Below, piece after piece: positions 17,352 through 25,808 of a stretch of 64,000 nucleotides of DNA (positions within the stretch are counted from its first letter, which is position 1; every line of letters starts with the position of its first letter). This DNA comes from Sphaerisporangium sp040649355 (GTDB taxonomy: Bacteria > Actinomycetota > Actinomycetes > Streptosporangiales > Streptosporangiaceae): positions 139,900 to 203,899 of the forward strand of contig NZ_JBICTU010000017.1 in assembly GCF_043197795.1 (NCBI RefSeq), in the 5' to 3' direction. The translations under genes and the position numbers were made by a program. A model generated the notes under the pieces. The model ran no database searches and was not told the origin of the DNA. It saw only the letters and a list, made by a program, of their open reading frames with translations.

Positions 17352-19235
17352 ATGTCGTACGCGGAGGTCTTCGCGAATGCCATCACCGATCCCGACGGCT
17401 TCTGGGGCGACGCCGCCAAGGCCGTGAGCTGGGACCGCGCCCCCGACAAGGTGCTGGACGCGGAGGGGGCACCGTTCTACCGGTGGTTCAGCGGCGGGGA
17501 GCTGAACACCTGCCACAACGCGCTCGACAGGCATGTGGACGGTGGGCGGGGCGACCAGGCGGCCCTGGTTTACGACAGTCCCGTCACCGGCACGGCCCGC
17601 ACGTACACCTACGCGGAGCTGCTGTCGCAGGTGGCGCTGTTCGCCGGGGTGCTCAGGGGGCTCGGCGTCGGCAGGGGCGACCGGGTGGTCGTCTACATGC
17701 CGATGGTGCCCGAGGCCGTGGTCGCCATGCTCGCCTGCGCCCGCCTCGGGGCCGTCCACTCGGTGGTGTTCGGCGGCTTCGCCCCCCGCGAACTGGCCAT
17801 GCGCATCGACGACGCCCGGCCGGTGGTCGTCGTGTCCGCCTCATGCGGCATCGAGCCCGCCAGGATCGTGCCGTACAAGCCGATGCTGGACGGCGCGCTC
17901 GACCTCGCCGGGCACAAGCCCGCCGCATGCGTCATCCTGCGGCGTGAGCAGGCCCCCGCGACGCTGGTGCCCGGCCGGGACCTCGACTGGGACGAGGCGA
18001 TGGCCGCGGCGGTCCCCGCCGGCTGCGTGCCGGTCGCGGCCACCGACCCGCTCTACATCCTCTACACCAGCGGAACCACAGGGAAGCCCAAGGGTGTGGT
18101 GCGCGACAACGGGGGCCACGCGGTCGCGCTGCTGTGGAGCATGCGCAACGTCTACGACATCGCGCCGGGCGAGGTGTTCTGGGCGGCCTCCGACGTCGGC
18201 TGGGTGGTCGGCCACTCCTACATCGTGTACGGCCCGTTGCTCCTCGGCGCGACGACGGTCCTCTACGAGGGCAAGCCGGTGGGCACGCCGGACGCGGGGG
18301 CCTTCTGGCGGGTGATCGCCGACCACGGCGTGAACGCGCTGTTCACCGCGCCGACGGCGTTCCGGGCGATCAAGAAGGAGGACCCGTCGGCGGCGCTCCT
18401 CGCCAAATACGACATCTCATCGCTCAGGACGCTGTTCCTGGCCGGCGAGCGGCTCGATCCGGACACCTACCACTGGGCCACGGAGAACCTGGGCGTGCCC
18501 GTGGTCGACCACTGGTGGCAGACGGAGACCGGCTGGCCGGTGGCCGCCAACCTGCGCGGCCTCGCCCCCATGCCGATCAAGCCCGGCTCCCCCACGGTCC
18601 CCGTGCCGGGGTACGACGTGCGGGTCCTCGATCCGGACGGCGGGGTCTGCGCCCCGGGCGAGGAGGGCGCGATCTGCCTGCGCCTGCCGCTCCCTCCCGG
18701 CACGCTTCCCACGCTCTGGCAGGACGACGAGCGCTATGTCGCGTCCTACCTGTCGGCCTATCCCGGCCACTACCTGACCGGCGACGGCGGCCACCTCGAC
18801 GAGGACGGCTACCTGTTCGTCATGGGCCGCACCGACGACGTCATCAACGTGGCCGGGCACCGCCTGTCCACCGGTTCGATGGAGGCGGTGCTGGCGGGGC
18901 ATCCCGCCGTGGCCGAATGCGCGGTGATCGGCGTCGCCGACGAGCTGAAGGGGCAGGTGCCGCGCGGGCTGGTCGTACTCAAGAGCGGCGTCCAGGCCGA
19001 CCCCGGCACACTGCGCGACGAGCTGGTACGGCTGGTCCGCGACCAGGTCGGGGCGGTGGCGAGCCTGAGGCGGATCGACATCGTCCCGGGCCTGCCCAAG
19101 ACCCGCTCGGGCAAGATCCTTCGCAAGACCATGCGGGGCATCGCCGACGGCACCGACGAGCCGGCCCCCTCCACCATCGAGGACGCCTCCGTACTCGACC
19201 TGCTGCGCCCGGTGCTGCGAAACCGCGACGCCTGA
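17352..19235 (+). CDS. Propionyl-CoA synthetase (PrpE-like acyl-CoA synthetase)
   Basis: The protein has 627 residues and belongs to the ANL family. It has an acetyl-CoA-synthetase N-terminal motif (WFSGGELNTCHNALDRHV), the ATP-binding loop YTSGTTGKPKG, DVGWVVGHSYIVYGPLL, WWQTETGWPV, YLTGDGG, and the C-terminal catalytic Lys in PKTRSGKILRK. The GWVVGHSYIVYGPLL region and overall length are typical of PrpE-type propionyl-CoA synthetases rather than Acs. It makes acyl-CoA from short-chain acids with ATP and CoA. The ATG at 17352 is used. A GTG two codons earlier is equally placed relative to the AGGTGAG motif. Confidence 0.88.
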   Translation: MSYAEVFANAITDPDGFWGDAAKAVSWDRAPDKVLDAEGAPFYRWFSGGELNTCHNALDRHVDGGRGDQAALVYDSPVTGTARTYTYAELLSQVALFAGVLRGLGVGRGDRVVVYMPMVPEAVVAMLACARLGAVHSVVFGGFAPRELAMRIDDARPVVVVSASCGIEPARIVPYKPMLDGALDLAGHKPAACVILRREQAPATLVPGRDLDWDEAMAAAVPAGCVPVAATDPLYILYTSGTTGKPKGVVRDNGGHAVALLWSMRNVYDIAPGEVFWAASDVGWVVGHSYIVYGPLLLGATTVLYEGKPVGTPDAGAFWRVIADHGVNALFTAPTAFRAIKKEDPSAALLAKYDISSLRTLFLAGERLDPDTYHWATENLGVPVVDHWWQTETGWPVAANLRGLAPMPIKPGSPTVPVPGYDVRVLDPDGGVCAPGEEGAICLRLPLPPGTLPTLWQDDERYVASYLSAYPGHYLTGDGGHLDEDGYLFVMGRTDDVINVAGHRLSTGSMEAVLAGHPAVAECAVIGVADELKGQVPRGLVVLKSGVQADPGTLRDELVRLVRDQVGAVASLRRIDIVPGLPKTRSGKILRKTMRGIADGTDEPAPSTIEDASVLDLLRPVLRNRDA

Positions 19236-19341
19236 TGGCCGCGGACTTCCAGAAAGCCGGCTCATAGGGCGATCCGGCATCGAAGGCGGGGACCACCCGG
19301 CGCAGTCCACCGCGTGTGCGGATCACCTGCCCGGAAACGAC

Positions 19342-19380
19342 GACGATCCCGCCCGATCGAGGTGATCGGACGGGATCGTC
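19342..19380 (-). terminator. Terminator hairpin of the first tRNA-Ala
   Basis: The arms 19342-19358 and 19364-19380 are 17 bases each with one mismatch and a 5-base loop. They sit 36 bases past the 3' end of the tRNA. The GATCCCG/CGGGATC core recurs in the hairpin after the third tRNA-Ala copy. Confidence 0.75.
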
Positions 19381-19415
19381 AACGCGCATCAGGCCACTTC
19401 ACGAACGGCCCGGTG

Positions 19416-19488
19416 TGGAGCTATGGGGATTCGAACCCCAGACCTCCTCCATGCCATGGAGGCGCGCTACCAGCTGCGCCATAGCCCC
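19416..19488 (-). tRNA. tRNA-Ala (anticodon GGC), copy 1
   Basis: The 73 bases fold as a complete cloverleaf: acceptor GGGGCTA/TAGCTCC, D-arm GCGC...GCGC, anticodon stem CCTCC/GGAGG around loop ATGGCAT with anticodon GGC, and T-arm TGGGG-TTCGAAT-CCCCA. The CCA end is not encoded. It decodes GCC, the commonest Ala codon in such genomes. A candidate -10 box TACACT lies at 19534-19539 on the minus strand. The sequence is identical to the copies at 28670 and 36739. Confidence 0.97.
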
Positions 19489-19652
19489 AGGTCACACCAC
19501 GGGCGAACATCTGCCCGCTTTCGGTGCCACGCCAGTGTATCGGACATCGCCGGTCGGGCCGAACCGCCGGGGTTTCCCGGGTACGCGTTGACACCGATGC
19601 TCACGCAGGGTAACGATTAGTCACCCAAAGTCACCCCCCGTGAGGAGCCGAG

Positions 19653-20201
19653 ATGCAACCGACCCCCCAGGAGCTCAACGCCGGATCCGCCTTCGACACC
19701 AGCGACGTCAACCAGGACGGCTACATCGACGAGGAGGACATGAGCCTCGTCGGCCCCATGCTGGCCGACCGCCTTGGCCTGTCCGCCGACGCCCCCGCCC
19801 GCGCCCACCTGCGGGAGGCCTACGCCCAGGTCTGGGAGAACATCGTGGCCGAGGTGGGCACCGACGACCAGGGCCGCGTCAGCCGCCAGAGGTACGTCGA
19901 GTACACCGTGTCCCCCAAGCTCGACAGGACCGCGTTCATCGTGGCCATCGTCTGGCCCATCACCGACGCCCTCTGGGACGCCCTCGACGCCGACGGCGAC
20001 CAGAAGCTCAGCATGGAGGAGTATCTCCACCTGTGGTCGGCCTACGAGGTGGAGACCTCCGAGGCGCGCGAGGCGTTCATCCTCCTGGACACCGACGGCG
20101 ACCGGCATCTGGCGAAGGACGAGTTCGCCCAGGCGATGTACGACTTCTACTTCAGCGACGACGCCAGGAAGGCCGCCATCCCGATCCTCGGACGGTCCTG
20201 A
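19653..20201 (+). CDS. Calerythrin-like EF-hand calcium-binding protein
   Basis: This 182-residue cytoplasmic protein carries three canonical EF-hand loops at residues 18-29 (DVNQDGYIDEED), 112-123 (DADGDQKLSMEE) and 146-157 (DTDGDRHLAKDE). A degenerate fourth loop is near 70-81 (TDDQGRVSRQRY). Three active sites plus one silent second hand is the layout of calerythrin and related sarcoplasmic-type proteins of actinomycetes, which are thought to buffer or sense calcium. The gene stands alone and is convergent with the VWA lipoprotein gene. Confidence 0.93.
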   Translation: MQPTPQELNAGSAFDTSDVNQDGYIDEEDMSLVGPMLADRLGLSADAPARAHLREAYAQVWENIVAEVGTDDQGRVSRQRYVEYTVSPKLDRTAFIVAIVWPITDALWDALDADGDQKLSMEEYLHLWSAYEVETSEAREAFILLDTDGDRHLAKDEFAQAMYDFYFSDDARKAAIPILGRS

Positions 20202-20276
20202 CGCCCCCGGGCCGGCGCCCAGGGTCCCGCTGACCCCGGCTTGGCGGCCGTGCCGGGCGGCACCCACAGCCCCGGC

Positions 20277-21773
20277 TCAGTCCAGTGAGCCGGCCGTTCG
20301 GATCAGCTCCGCCAGCTCGGCGACCATGGGGTCCTCGGTCGCCGCCGCCAGCCGCGACGCGTGACCGGCCAGGCCGTCGAGGCTCTCGGTGAACAGCTCG
20401 TCGTCGGTGTGCCTCAGCCGCTCGGCGAAGGCCGCGACCACCGCGTCCACCTGGAGCCGCGGCGGCGCGGCCTCCCACAGGGCGTCCGCCAGCTCCGAGG
20501 TGTCCACCGCGCGGCTCGTCTCGGCCGGTTCCCGGGTGTCGGGGTCCTGCCAGCGGACCGTCGCCATGGCGACCTGCCCCGAGGTCCCCGGCCGCAGCCG
20601 CACCGCGTACAGCGCGGTGACCGAGTGGCCCGGCCCCACCTCGCCGCCGTCCTTGGCGTCGTCGCGGAAGTCCTGCTGGGCGAGCGTGCGGTTCTCGTAC
20701 CCGAGGAGCCGGTAGGACCCGACCGTGGCAGGGTTGAACGCGACCTGCGCCTTGGCGTCACGCGCCCGCAGCTCCAGGCCGGCCGGCAGCCGCTCCGCGA
20801 AGATCTCGCGCGCCTCCTCCGGCGTGCTGACGTAGACCGCCGCGCCGTCGCCGTTGTCGGCGAGCTGCTCCATCAGCGCGTCGCCGTACTCCCGCCCGAC
20901 GCCGACGCACAGCAGCGTGATCCCGTGCCCGGCCTGCTCCTCGACCCGGTCGAGGATGCCCTGCCAGGAGGTGTTCCCGGTGTTGGCCAGGCCGTCGGAG
21001 AGCAGTATGACCCGGTTCGTCGCGACCGCACGGAACGCCCGCGCCGCCTCCCCGTACCCGGTGACGAGCCCGGCTTCGAGGTCGGTGGAGCCCTCGGTGC
21101 CGAGGGAGTCGACCGCCGCGTGCAGCTCGTCCCTCCGGCTCGCCGGGGTCATGGAGACGCGCAGCCGCGCCTGGTCGCTGAAGGAGACGATCGACACCTG
21201 GTCGCCGGGCCCGAGCTGGTCCACCAGGGTGTGCAGGGCCCCCCGCACGAGGTCGAGCCGTCCCGGTTCGCCCATGGAGCCGGACACGTCCACCACGAAC
21301 GTGAGGTTGGCGGGCCTGCGGGCGGCGGCCTCGGCGGCCCTGGTCCGCAGCCCGACCCTCAGCAGCGCGGACCCGTCCCCCGCGCCCCTGGCCCCGTCGA
21401 GCTGGACGGCGAAGCCGTCACCGGACGGCTCGGCGTACCCCTGCTCGAAGGCGTTCACGAACTCCTCCGGCCTGACCCGCGCGGGGTCGGGCAGCCGGCC
21501 CTCCTTGAGACCTGCCCGCGCGTAGCCGTACGAGGCGGTGTCGACGTCGAGCGCGAAGGTGGAGATCTCGCCGGCGGACCGGCTGCTGGCCGGGCTCGGC
21601 GCCGCGCGCGTGGTGCGAGAGCCGGACGCGCCATCGGGTGCGGTCGTGGCGCGCTCGGCGCCGGACGGGTAGGAGGGTTCGTGCTCCTTGGCGGTCTCGT
21701 TGGACGTGGCGCCGCACGCCGAGACGAGCAGGACGAGCGCCACCAGGACGCAGGCGAGGATCGGTGACTTCAT
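20277..21773 (-). CDS. VWA-domain lipoprotein of the YfbK type
   Basis: The protein has 498 residues. The signal peptide ends in lipobox VSAC (Cys20), so it is predicted to be a lipoprotein on the outer face of the membrane. A Ser/Thr-rich spacer is followed by the VWA-associated N-terminal module (FALDVDTASYGYARAGLKEG, residues about 73-112), a VWA domain with intact MIDAS DVSGS at 162-166, and a C-terminal DUF3520-like region (residues about 310-495). YfbK-like proteins are of unknown function. The MIDAS implies metal-dependent ligand or protein binding. Upstream, 21774-21990 is a divergent promoter region shared with the SBP56 gene. Confidence 0.9.
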   Translation of the reverse strand: MKSPILACVLVALVLLVSACGATSNETAKEHEPSYPSGAERATTAPDGASGSRTTRAAPSPASSRSAGEISTFALDVDTASYGYARAGLKEGRLPDPARVRPEEFVNAFEQGYAEPSGDGFAVQLDGARGAGDGSALLRVGLRTRAAEAAARRPANLTFVVDVSGSMGEPGRLDLVRGALHTLVDQLGPGDQVSIVSFSDQARLRVSMTPASRRDELHAAVDSLGTEGSTDLEAGLVTGYGEAARAFRAVATNRVILLSDGLANTGNTSWQGILDRVEEQAGHGITLLCVGVGREYGDALMEQLADNGDGAAVYVSTPEEAREIFAERLPAGLELRARDAKAQVAFNPATVGSYRLLGYENRTLAQQDFRDDAKDGGEVGPGHSVTALYAVRLRPGTSGQVAMATVRWQDPDTREPAETSRAVDTSELADALWEAAPPRLQVDAVVAAFAERLRHTDDELFTESLDGLAGHASRLAAATEDPMVAELAELIRTAGSLD

Positions 21774-21990
21774 CGGGGGCCTCCCTCGTTGTCACCCCCT
21801 ACGACGGACCGCGCACGGCTTCCGGCCGAGCCGTCACCCAAGCGACTGCCAACCGTTCCCGCCGCGTGACCATCGCCTCAAGCCCAGGAACTTTTCGGAC
21901 GTACCATCCCGAAACGGAACCGCCCCCTAGACAAGACCGGGTTTCCCTACAAGATTGATGGGTTATTGGTCTCGCCCGAAGGGGGTCATC

Positions 21991-23388
21991 TTGCTCATCC
22001 AGCCCGATCCCACGTTCTACCCTTCCGCCAGGGAAGCCATGGCCGCGCCCCGTGAGCTGCTCGCGTACGTCGCGCTCCTCGACACCGAGGGCGAGGGACG
22101 GCCCGACGGGCTCGCGACGGTCGACCTCGATCCGGCCTCGCCCGGCTACGGCACCGTGGTGAACGTCCACGACATGTCCGTGCCCGGCGACGAGCTCCAC
22201 CATTTCGGATGGAACGTCTGCAGCGCCGCGCTGTGCCCGTACGCGCCGCACCCGCACGTCGAGCGGCGCTACCTCGTCATCCCCGGACTCCGGTCGTCCC
22301 GCATCTACATCTTCGACGTCAAGGACGACCCCGCGCATCCCAAGCTTGTCAAGACCATCGAGCCGGAGACCGTGTTCGAGCGCACCGGGTACAGCCGCCC
22401 GCACACCGTGCACTGCGGGACCGACGCGATCTACGTCAGCGCCCTCGGGAACGTCGAAGGCGACGCCCCGGGCGGGGTGTTCATGCTCGACCACGACACC
22501 TTCGAGGCGATCGGCCCGTGGGAGGCCGACCGGGGGCCGCAGCGGCTGCACTACGACTTCTGGTGGCATCTCGGGCGCGACACGATGATCAGCAGCGAGT
22601 GGGGCACCCCGAACATGATCGAGGCGGGCCCCGACCTGGACCTGCTGGTCAACCGCGAGTACGGCCACCGGCTGCACGTCTGGGACCTGCGCAAACGCAC
22701 CCACCTGCAGGAGATCGACCTCGGCGACCAGCACCAGATGGCCCTGGAGCTCCGCCCCGCCCACGACCCGACCAAGACGTACGGGTTCGTCAACACCGTG
22801 ATCAGCGTCGAGGACCTGTCGGCGAACATCTTCACGTGGTATCTGGACGACGGCGTCTGGAAGGCCAGGAAGACGATCACGATCCCGGCCGAGCCCGCCG
22901 ACCCCGCCCTGCTGCCCGAACCGCTCAAGCAGTTCGGCGCCGTCCCGCCGCTGGTCAGCGACATCTCCCTGACGCTGGACGACCGCATCCTGCTCGTCTC
23001 CGCCTGGGGCACCGGCGAGTTGCTGGCGTACGACGTCTCCGATCCGCTGAACCCCCGCCAGACCGGGTCGGTCCGCATCGGCGGCATCGTCCGCCGCGAC
23101 GCGCACCCGAGCGCGCCCGGCAAGGCCCTGAACGGCGGCCCGCAGATGGTCGAGGTGAGCAGGGACGGCAGGCGGGTCTACTTCACCAACTCCCTCTACC
23201 GCTCGTGGGACGAGGTGTTCTACCCCGACGGCATCTCCGGCTGGCTGGCCAAGGTGGACATCGCCGACGACGGGTCGATCGCCGTGGACCCGGACTTCCT
23301 CGTCGACTTCGCCGGGGACGGGCGAAGGCCCCACCAGGTCCGGCTCCAGGGCGGCGACTCCTCCTCCGACTCCTTCTGCTACCCCTGA
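21991..23388 (+). CDS. Selenium-binding protein SBP56 / methanethiol oxidase-like protein
   Basis: From the TTG at 21991 the protein has 465 residues of the SBP56 beta-propeller family: YVALLDTEGEGRPDGLATVDLDP in outline, HHFGWNVCSA, RPHTVHCG, YDFWWHLGRDTMISSEWG, HVWDLRKR, VSDISLTLDDR and FTNSLYRSWDEVFYP. Bacterial members such as MtoX oxidise methanethiol to formaldehyde, hydrogen sulfide and hydrogen peroxide using copper. Several conserved His residues are present. No signal peptide is seen, unlike the periplasmic MtoX. An AAGGGGG ribosome-binding site (21979-21985) decides the TTG start over an earlier TTG/ATG at 21955/21958. Confidence 0.88.
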   Translation: MLIQPDPTFYPSAREAMAAPRELLAYVALLDTEGEGRPDGLATVDLDPASPGYGTVVNVHDMSVPGDELHHFGWNVCSAALCPYAPHPHVERRYLVIPGLRSSRIYIFDVKDDPAHPKLVKTIEPETVFERTGYSRPHTVHCGTDAIYVSALGNVEGDAPGGVFMLDHDTFEAIGPWEADRGPQRLHYDFWWHLGRDTMISSEWGTPNMIEAGPDLDLLVNREYGHRLHVWDLRKRTHLQEIDLGDQHQMALELRPAHDPTKTYGFVNTVISVEDLSANIFTWYLDDGVWKARKTITIPAEPADPALLPEPLKQFGAVPPLVSDISLTLDDRILLVSAWGTGELLAYDVSDPLNPRQTGSVRIGGIVRRDAHPSAPGKALNGGPQMVEVSRDGRRVYFTNSLYRSWDEVFYPDGISGWLAKVDIADDGSIAVDPDFLVDFAGDGRRPHQVRLQGGDSSSDSFCYP

Positions 23389-23401
23389 TCAGCCGGCGGC
23401 C

Positions 23402-24004
23402 ATGGAACTCACCCAGTGGCTCGTCCTGGCCGGGTTCGGCGCCTTCCACGGCCTGAACCCGGCCATGGGATGGCTGTTCGCGGTCGCGCTCGGCCTGCAG
23501 GAGCGCTCGCGCCGCGCCGTGCTCGCGGCGCTGCCGCCCATCGTCGCCGGGCACGCCGCCTCGGTGCTCGTCACGCTGGCGCTCGTGGCCGCCGCCCGGG
23601 TCGCCACGCCGCCGAGGTTCGTCTCGTACGGCGTGGCGGCGCTGGTCTGCGGCTTCGGCCTGTGGAAGCTCCTGCGGCGGCGCCACCCCCGGTGGGTCGG
23701 CATGCGCGTCACCGGGTGGCAGCTCGCCGGCTGGTCGTTCCTGATGGCCACCGCCCACGGCGCGGGGCTGATGCTGCTCCCGATCACTCTGTCGGGCCAC
23801 CAGCACGCCGCGCTCGCGCTGACCGAGCAGGCACTGCTGTTCACGGCCGTCCACACCCTGGCCATGCTCACGGTCACGGCCACTCTCGCGGTGGTCGTGT
23901 ACGAACGGCTCGGCGTCTCGGTGCTGCGCCGGGCCTGGTTCAACCTGGACCTCGCCTGGGCGATCGCCCTGATCGGCGCCGGAGCCTTCGCCGTCCTGAC
24001 CTGA
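23402..24004 (+). CDS. Polytopic membrane protein downstream of SBP56
   Basis: The 200 residues form about six hydrophobic segments. The first begins VLAGFGAFHGLNPAMGWLFAVA, which resembles the H-x-x-N-P start of NiCoT/UreH-like or HupE-like metal and sulfur transporters. Histidines recur in later segments (VAGHAAS, ATAHGAGLM, SGHQHAA, AVHTLAM). The start lies 13 bases after the SBP56 stop, so the two are surely co-transcribed. A job in metal (perhaps copper) supply or in substrate/sulfide transport for the SBP56 enzyme is an inference from context. Confidence 0.7.
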   Translation: MELTQWLVLAGFGAFHGLNPAMGWLFAVALGLQERSRRAVLAALPPIVAGHAASVLVTLALVAAARVATPPRFVSYGVAALVCGFGLWKLLRRRHPRWVGMRVTGWQLAGWSFLMATAHGAGLMLLPITLSGHQHAALALTEQALLFTAVHTLAMLTVTATLAVVVYERLGVSVLRRAWFNLDLAWAIALIGAGAFAVLT

Positions 24005-24026
24005 CCCCTTGTGCCGACCACGCGGG

Positions 24027-24818
24027 TCACTCTTCCAGCGAGTCGACGAACCTGGCCATGCCGGAGAGCCAGCGGTCGGGGTCGTCGTACTTGCGCCGGA
24101 CGAACTCGGCCACCTCGGGGTGGGGAAGGATGTGGAACCGCTCGGCGTCGAGGCCCTCGATCACCGTCTGCGCCACCGCCTCGGGTTCGAGGAGCGCGCC
24201 GGACGCCAGGACCGCGCGGGCCGTGAGGTGGTGCTCGTCCATGCCCTGGCCGAGCAGCGCCGTGCGCACGCCCTGCGGGCACAGCACGCTCACCCCGAGG
24301 CCCTTGGTCCGGTAGTGGATCGAGAGCCACTCGGCGTAGGCGATCGCGGCCGACTTGGTCACCGCGTAGGGAGCGTCCCCCGGGCAACTGATCATGCCCG
24401 CGGCCGAGCAGGTGTTGAGCAGATAGCCGCCGCCCCGCTCGACCATCCTCGGGACCATCGCGCCGGCGGCGTACACGTGGGCGAGCACGTTCACCGAGAT
24501 GGTCCTGGTCCAGTCGAGGTCGTCGGCGTCCAGCCCGTGGCCGGTGATGACGCCGGCGTTGGAGCAGAACAGCCCGACGGGCCCGAAGGCCTCCTCCGCC
24601 GCGTCGGCCAGGGCGGTGACCTCCTCCCGCACGGACACGTCGGTCCGTACGGCCATCGCCCGCTCGCCGATGTCCTTGGCGACCCGGGCTGCGCCCGCCT
24701 CGTCCAGGTCGGCGACGACCACGCCCGCCGCGCCCTCCGCCGCGAACCGAAGGGCCATCGCCCGCCCGATCCCGCTAGCCGCCCCGGTCACGACGACGAC
24801 TTTGTCTCGCACCCGCAT
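24027..24818 (-). CDS. SDR family NAD(P)-dependent oxidoreductase
   Basis: This classical short-chain dehydrogenase has 263 residues: cofactor loop TGAASGIG (residues 11-18), acidic DLDEAG after the second strand suggesting NAD preference, SNAGV, catalytic Ser in NTCSAAGM, and Tyr-x-x-x-Lys in PYAVTKSA. The substrate is unknown, but many relatives act on alcohols, ketosteroids or acyl derivatives. A perfect TetR-type operator sits 18 bases before the start, so a TetR repressor encoded elsewhere probably controls it. Confidence 0.93.
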   Translation of the reverse strand: MRVRDKVVVVTGAASGIGRAMALRFAAEGAAGVVVADLDEAGAARVAKDIGERAMAVRTDVSVREEVTALADAAEEAFGPVGLFCSNAGVITGHGLDADDLDWTRTISVNVLAHVYAAGAMVPRMVERGGGYLLNTCSAAGMISCPGDAPYAVTKSAAIAYAEWLSIHYRTKGLGVSVLCPQGVRTALLGQGMDEHHLTARAVLASGALLEPEAVAQTVIEGLDAERFHILPHPEVAEFVRRKYDDPDRWLSGMARFVDSLEE

Positions 24819-24835
24819 ACGCGCTCTCCGTTCAG

Positions 24836-24849
24836 ACCGACCAGTCGGT
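24836..24849. promoter_or_regulatory. TetR-type operator ACCGAC-CA-GTCGGT
   Basis: This is a perfect 6+6 palindrome with a 2-base centre, located 18 bases upstream of the SDR start. ACCGAC/GTCGGT dyads are typical of actinobacterial TetR repressors linked to acyl-CoA, phenylacetate or fatty-acid metabolism. No TetR gene lies in this window. Confidence 0.6.
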
Positions 24850-24961
24850 ATCCGGAACTTAAGCGCCCGCGGTCGCGCCCGTCAAACACCTGCCCGCCCG
24901 CCGTCGCCATCGTGCGGCACGGCCGGTACGGGTCGTACGCGACACGGAGTGAGGACGTCTG

Positions 24962-25615
24962 TCAGAAGGTGTTCCTCCGGCAGTTGAGGAAGAGCTGCAT
25001 TTCGAGCGGCTCGTCCTCGGTCGCGGGAACGTAGGCCAGGTCCATCTGCTCGCGCACGCTGAACCCCGCCTCCTGGACGACCGCCCGCAGCGCGTACCTG
25101 GCGTATCCGGTCATCCGCACGGGCGTGCCGAGGACGCGGATCGGCGCGTCGTCCACGTCGATCTCGACCATGCCGAGGGCCAGCCAGCCGCCGGGGACGA
25201 GCAGCTCGTGGAGCGTGAGCAGCGTCATCATGATCTCGTCGCGGCGGAGCATCGACAGGGAGAAGTAGGCCACGACCGCGTCGAACCGCCCGAGGCTGCC
25301 GTCCAGCTCGACGACGTCGAGTCGGCGCAGGTCGGCCTCGGGGACGTGCTTCTCGGCCAGGGCGAGCATGACGGGCGAGATGTCGATGCCCGTCACTTCG
25401 CATCCGGCGTCCACGAACTGGCGGGCCGTCGGCAGGCCCGTACCACAGCCGACGTCGAGCACCCGCGCGCCCGGGCGCAGTTTGCGCAGGACCCACTCGG
25501 CCGACGCGATCTGCCCGCCCTTGTAGGGGAAGGCCTCGTCATATCGCTCACCGATCCGGTCGAACGCGCCGGCCTGCGCGGCCCGGTGCGCCGGGCGCGA
25601 GCCTCTCGCTGTCAT
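24962..25615 (-). CDS. Class I SAM-dependent methyltransferase
   Basis: From the ATG at 25615 the protein has 217 residues. The Rossmann methyltransferase motifs are clear: motif I VLDVGCGTGLPTA, motif II TGIDISPVML, a DLRRLDVVELDG acidic step, FDAVVAYFSLSML, and LLVPGGWLALGMVEID. The substrate is unknown. It is close to the ubiquinone/menaquinone-biosynthesis-like small-molecule methyltransferases. A longer frame running up to 25726 lacks family resemblance and is not used. The upstream region 25616-25808 is AT-richer and carries a paired palindrome. Confidence 0.88.
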   Translation of the reverse strand: MTARGSRPAHRAAQAGAFDRIGERYDEAFPYKGGQIASAEWVLRKLRPGARVLDVGCGTGLPTARQFVDAGCEVTGIDISPVMLALAEKHVPEADLRRLDVVELDGSLGRFDAVVAYFSLSMLRRDEIMMTLLTLHELLVPGGWLALGMVEIDVDDAPIRVLGTPVRMTGYARYALRAVVQEAGFSVREQMDLAYVPATEDEPLEMQLFLNCRRNTF

Positions 25616-25745
25616 TCCGTCCACCCAACACTGAGCCGATTCCTGACTCTCCTTAAATAGAGGGATATCACACGCCAAGTCAAGTCCAGTCAGGAGCGGA
25701 GTTGACGAAAATAGGGGGATAACCACGGATCTTGCTGTGTATAAC

Positions 25746-25785
25746 GCAATTGCAGATCGCGGCTCGCGGACGACCGTGCAATTGC
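25746..25785. promoter_or_regulatory. Two GCAATTGC palindromes 32 bp apart
   Basis: GCAATTGC occurs at 25746-25753 and again at 25778-25785, so the centres are 32 bp, or about three helical turns, apart. They lie between the end of the GNAT-like gene and the start of the methyltransferase gene, in AT-richer sequence containing a GTATAA-like string (25738-25743). This is the arrangement of a dimer-binding operator with two sites on one face of the helix. Confidence 0.4.
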
Positions 25786-25808
25786 CGAACTCCGGCGATC
25801 CGGTGTGA

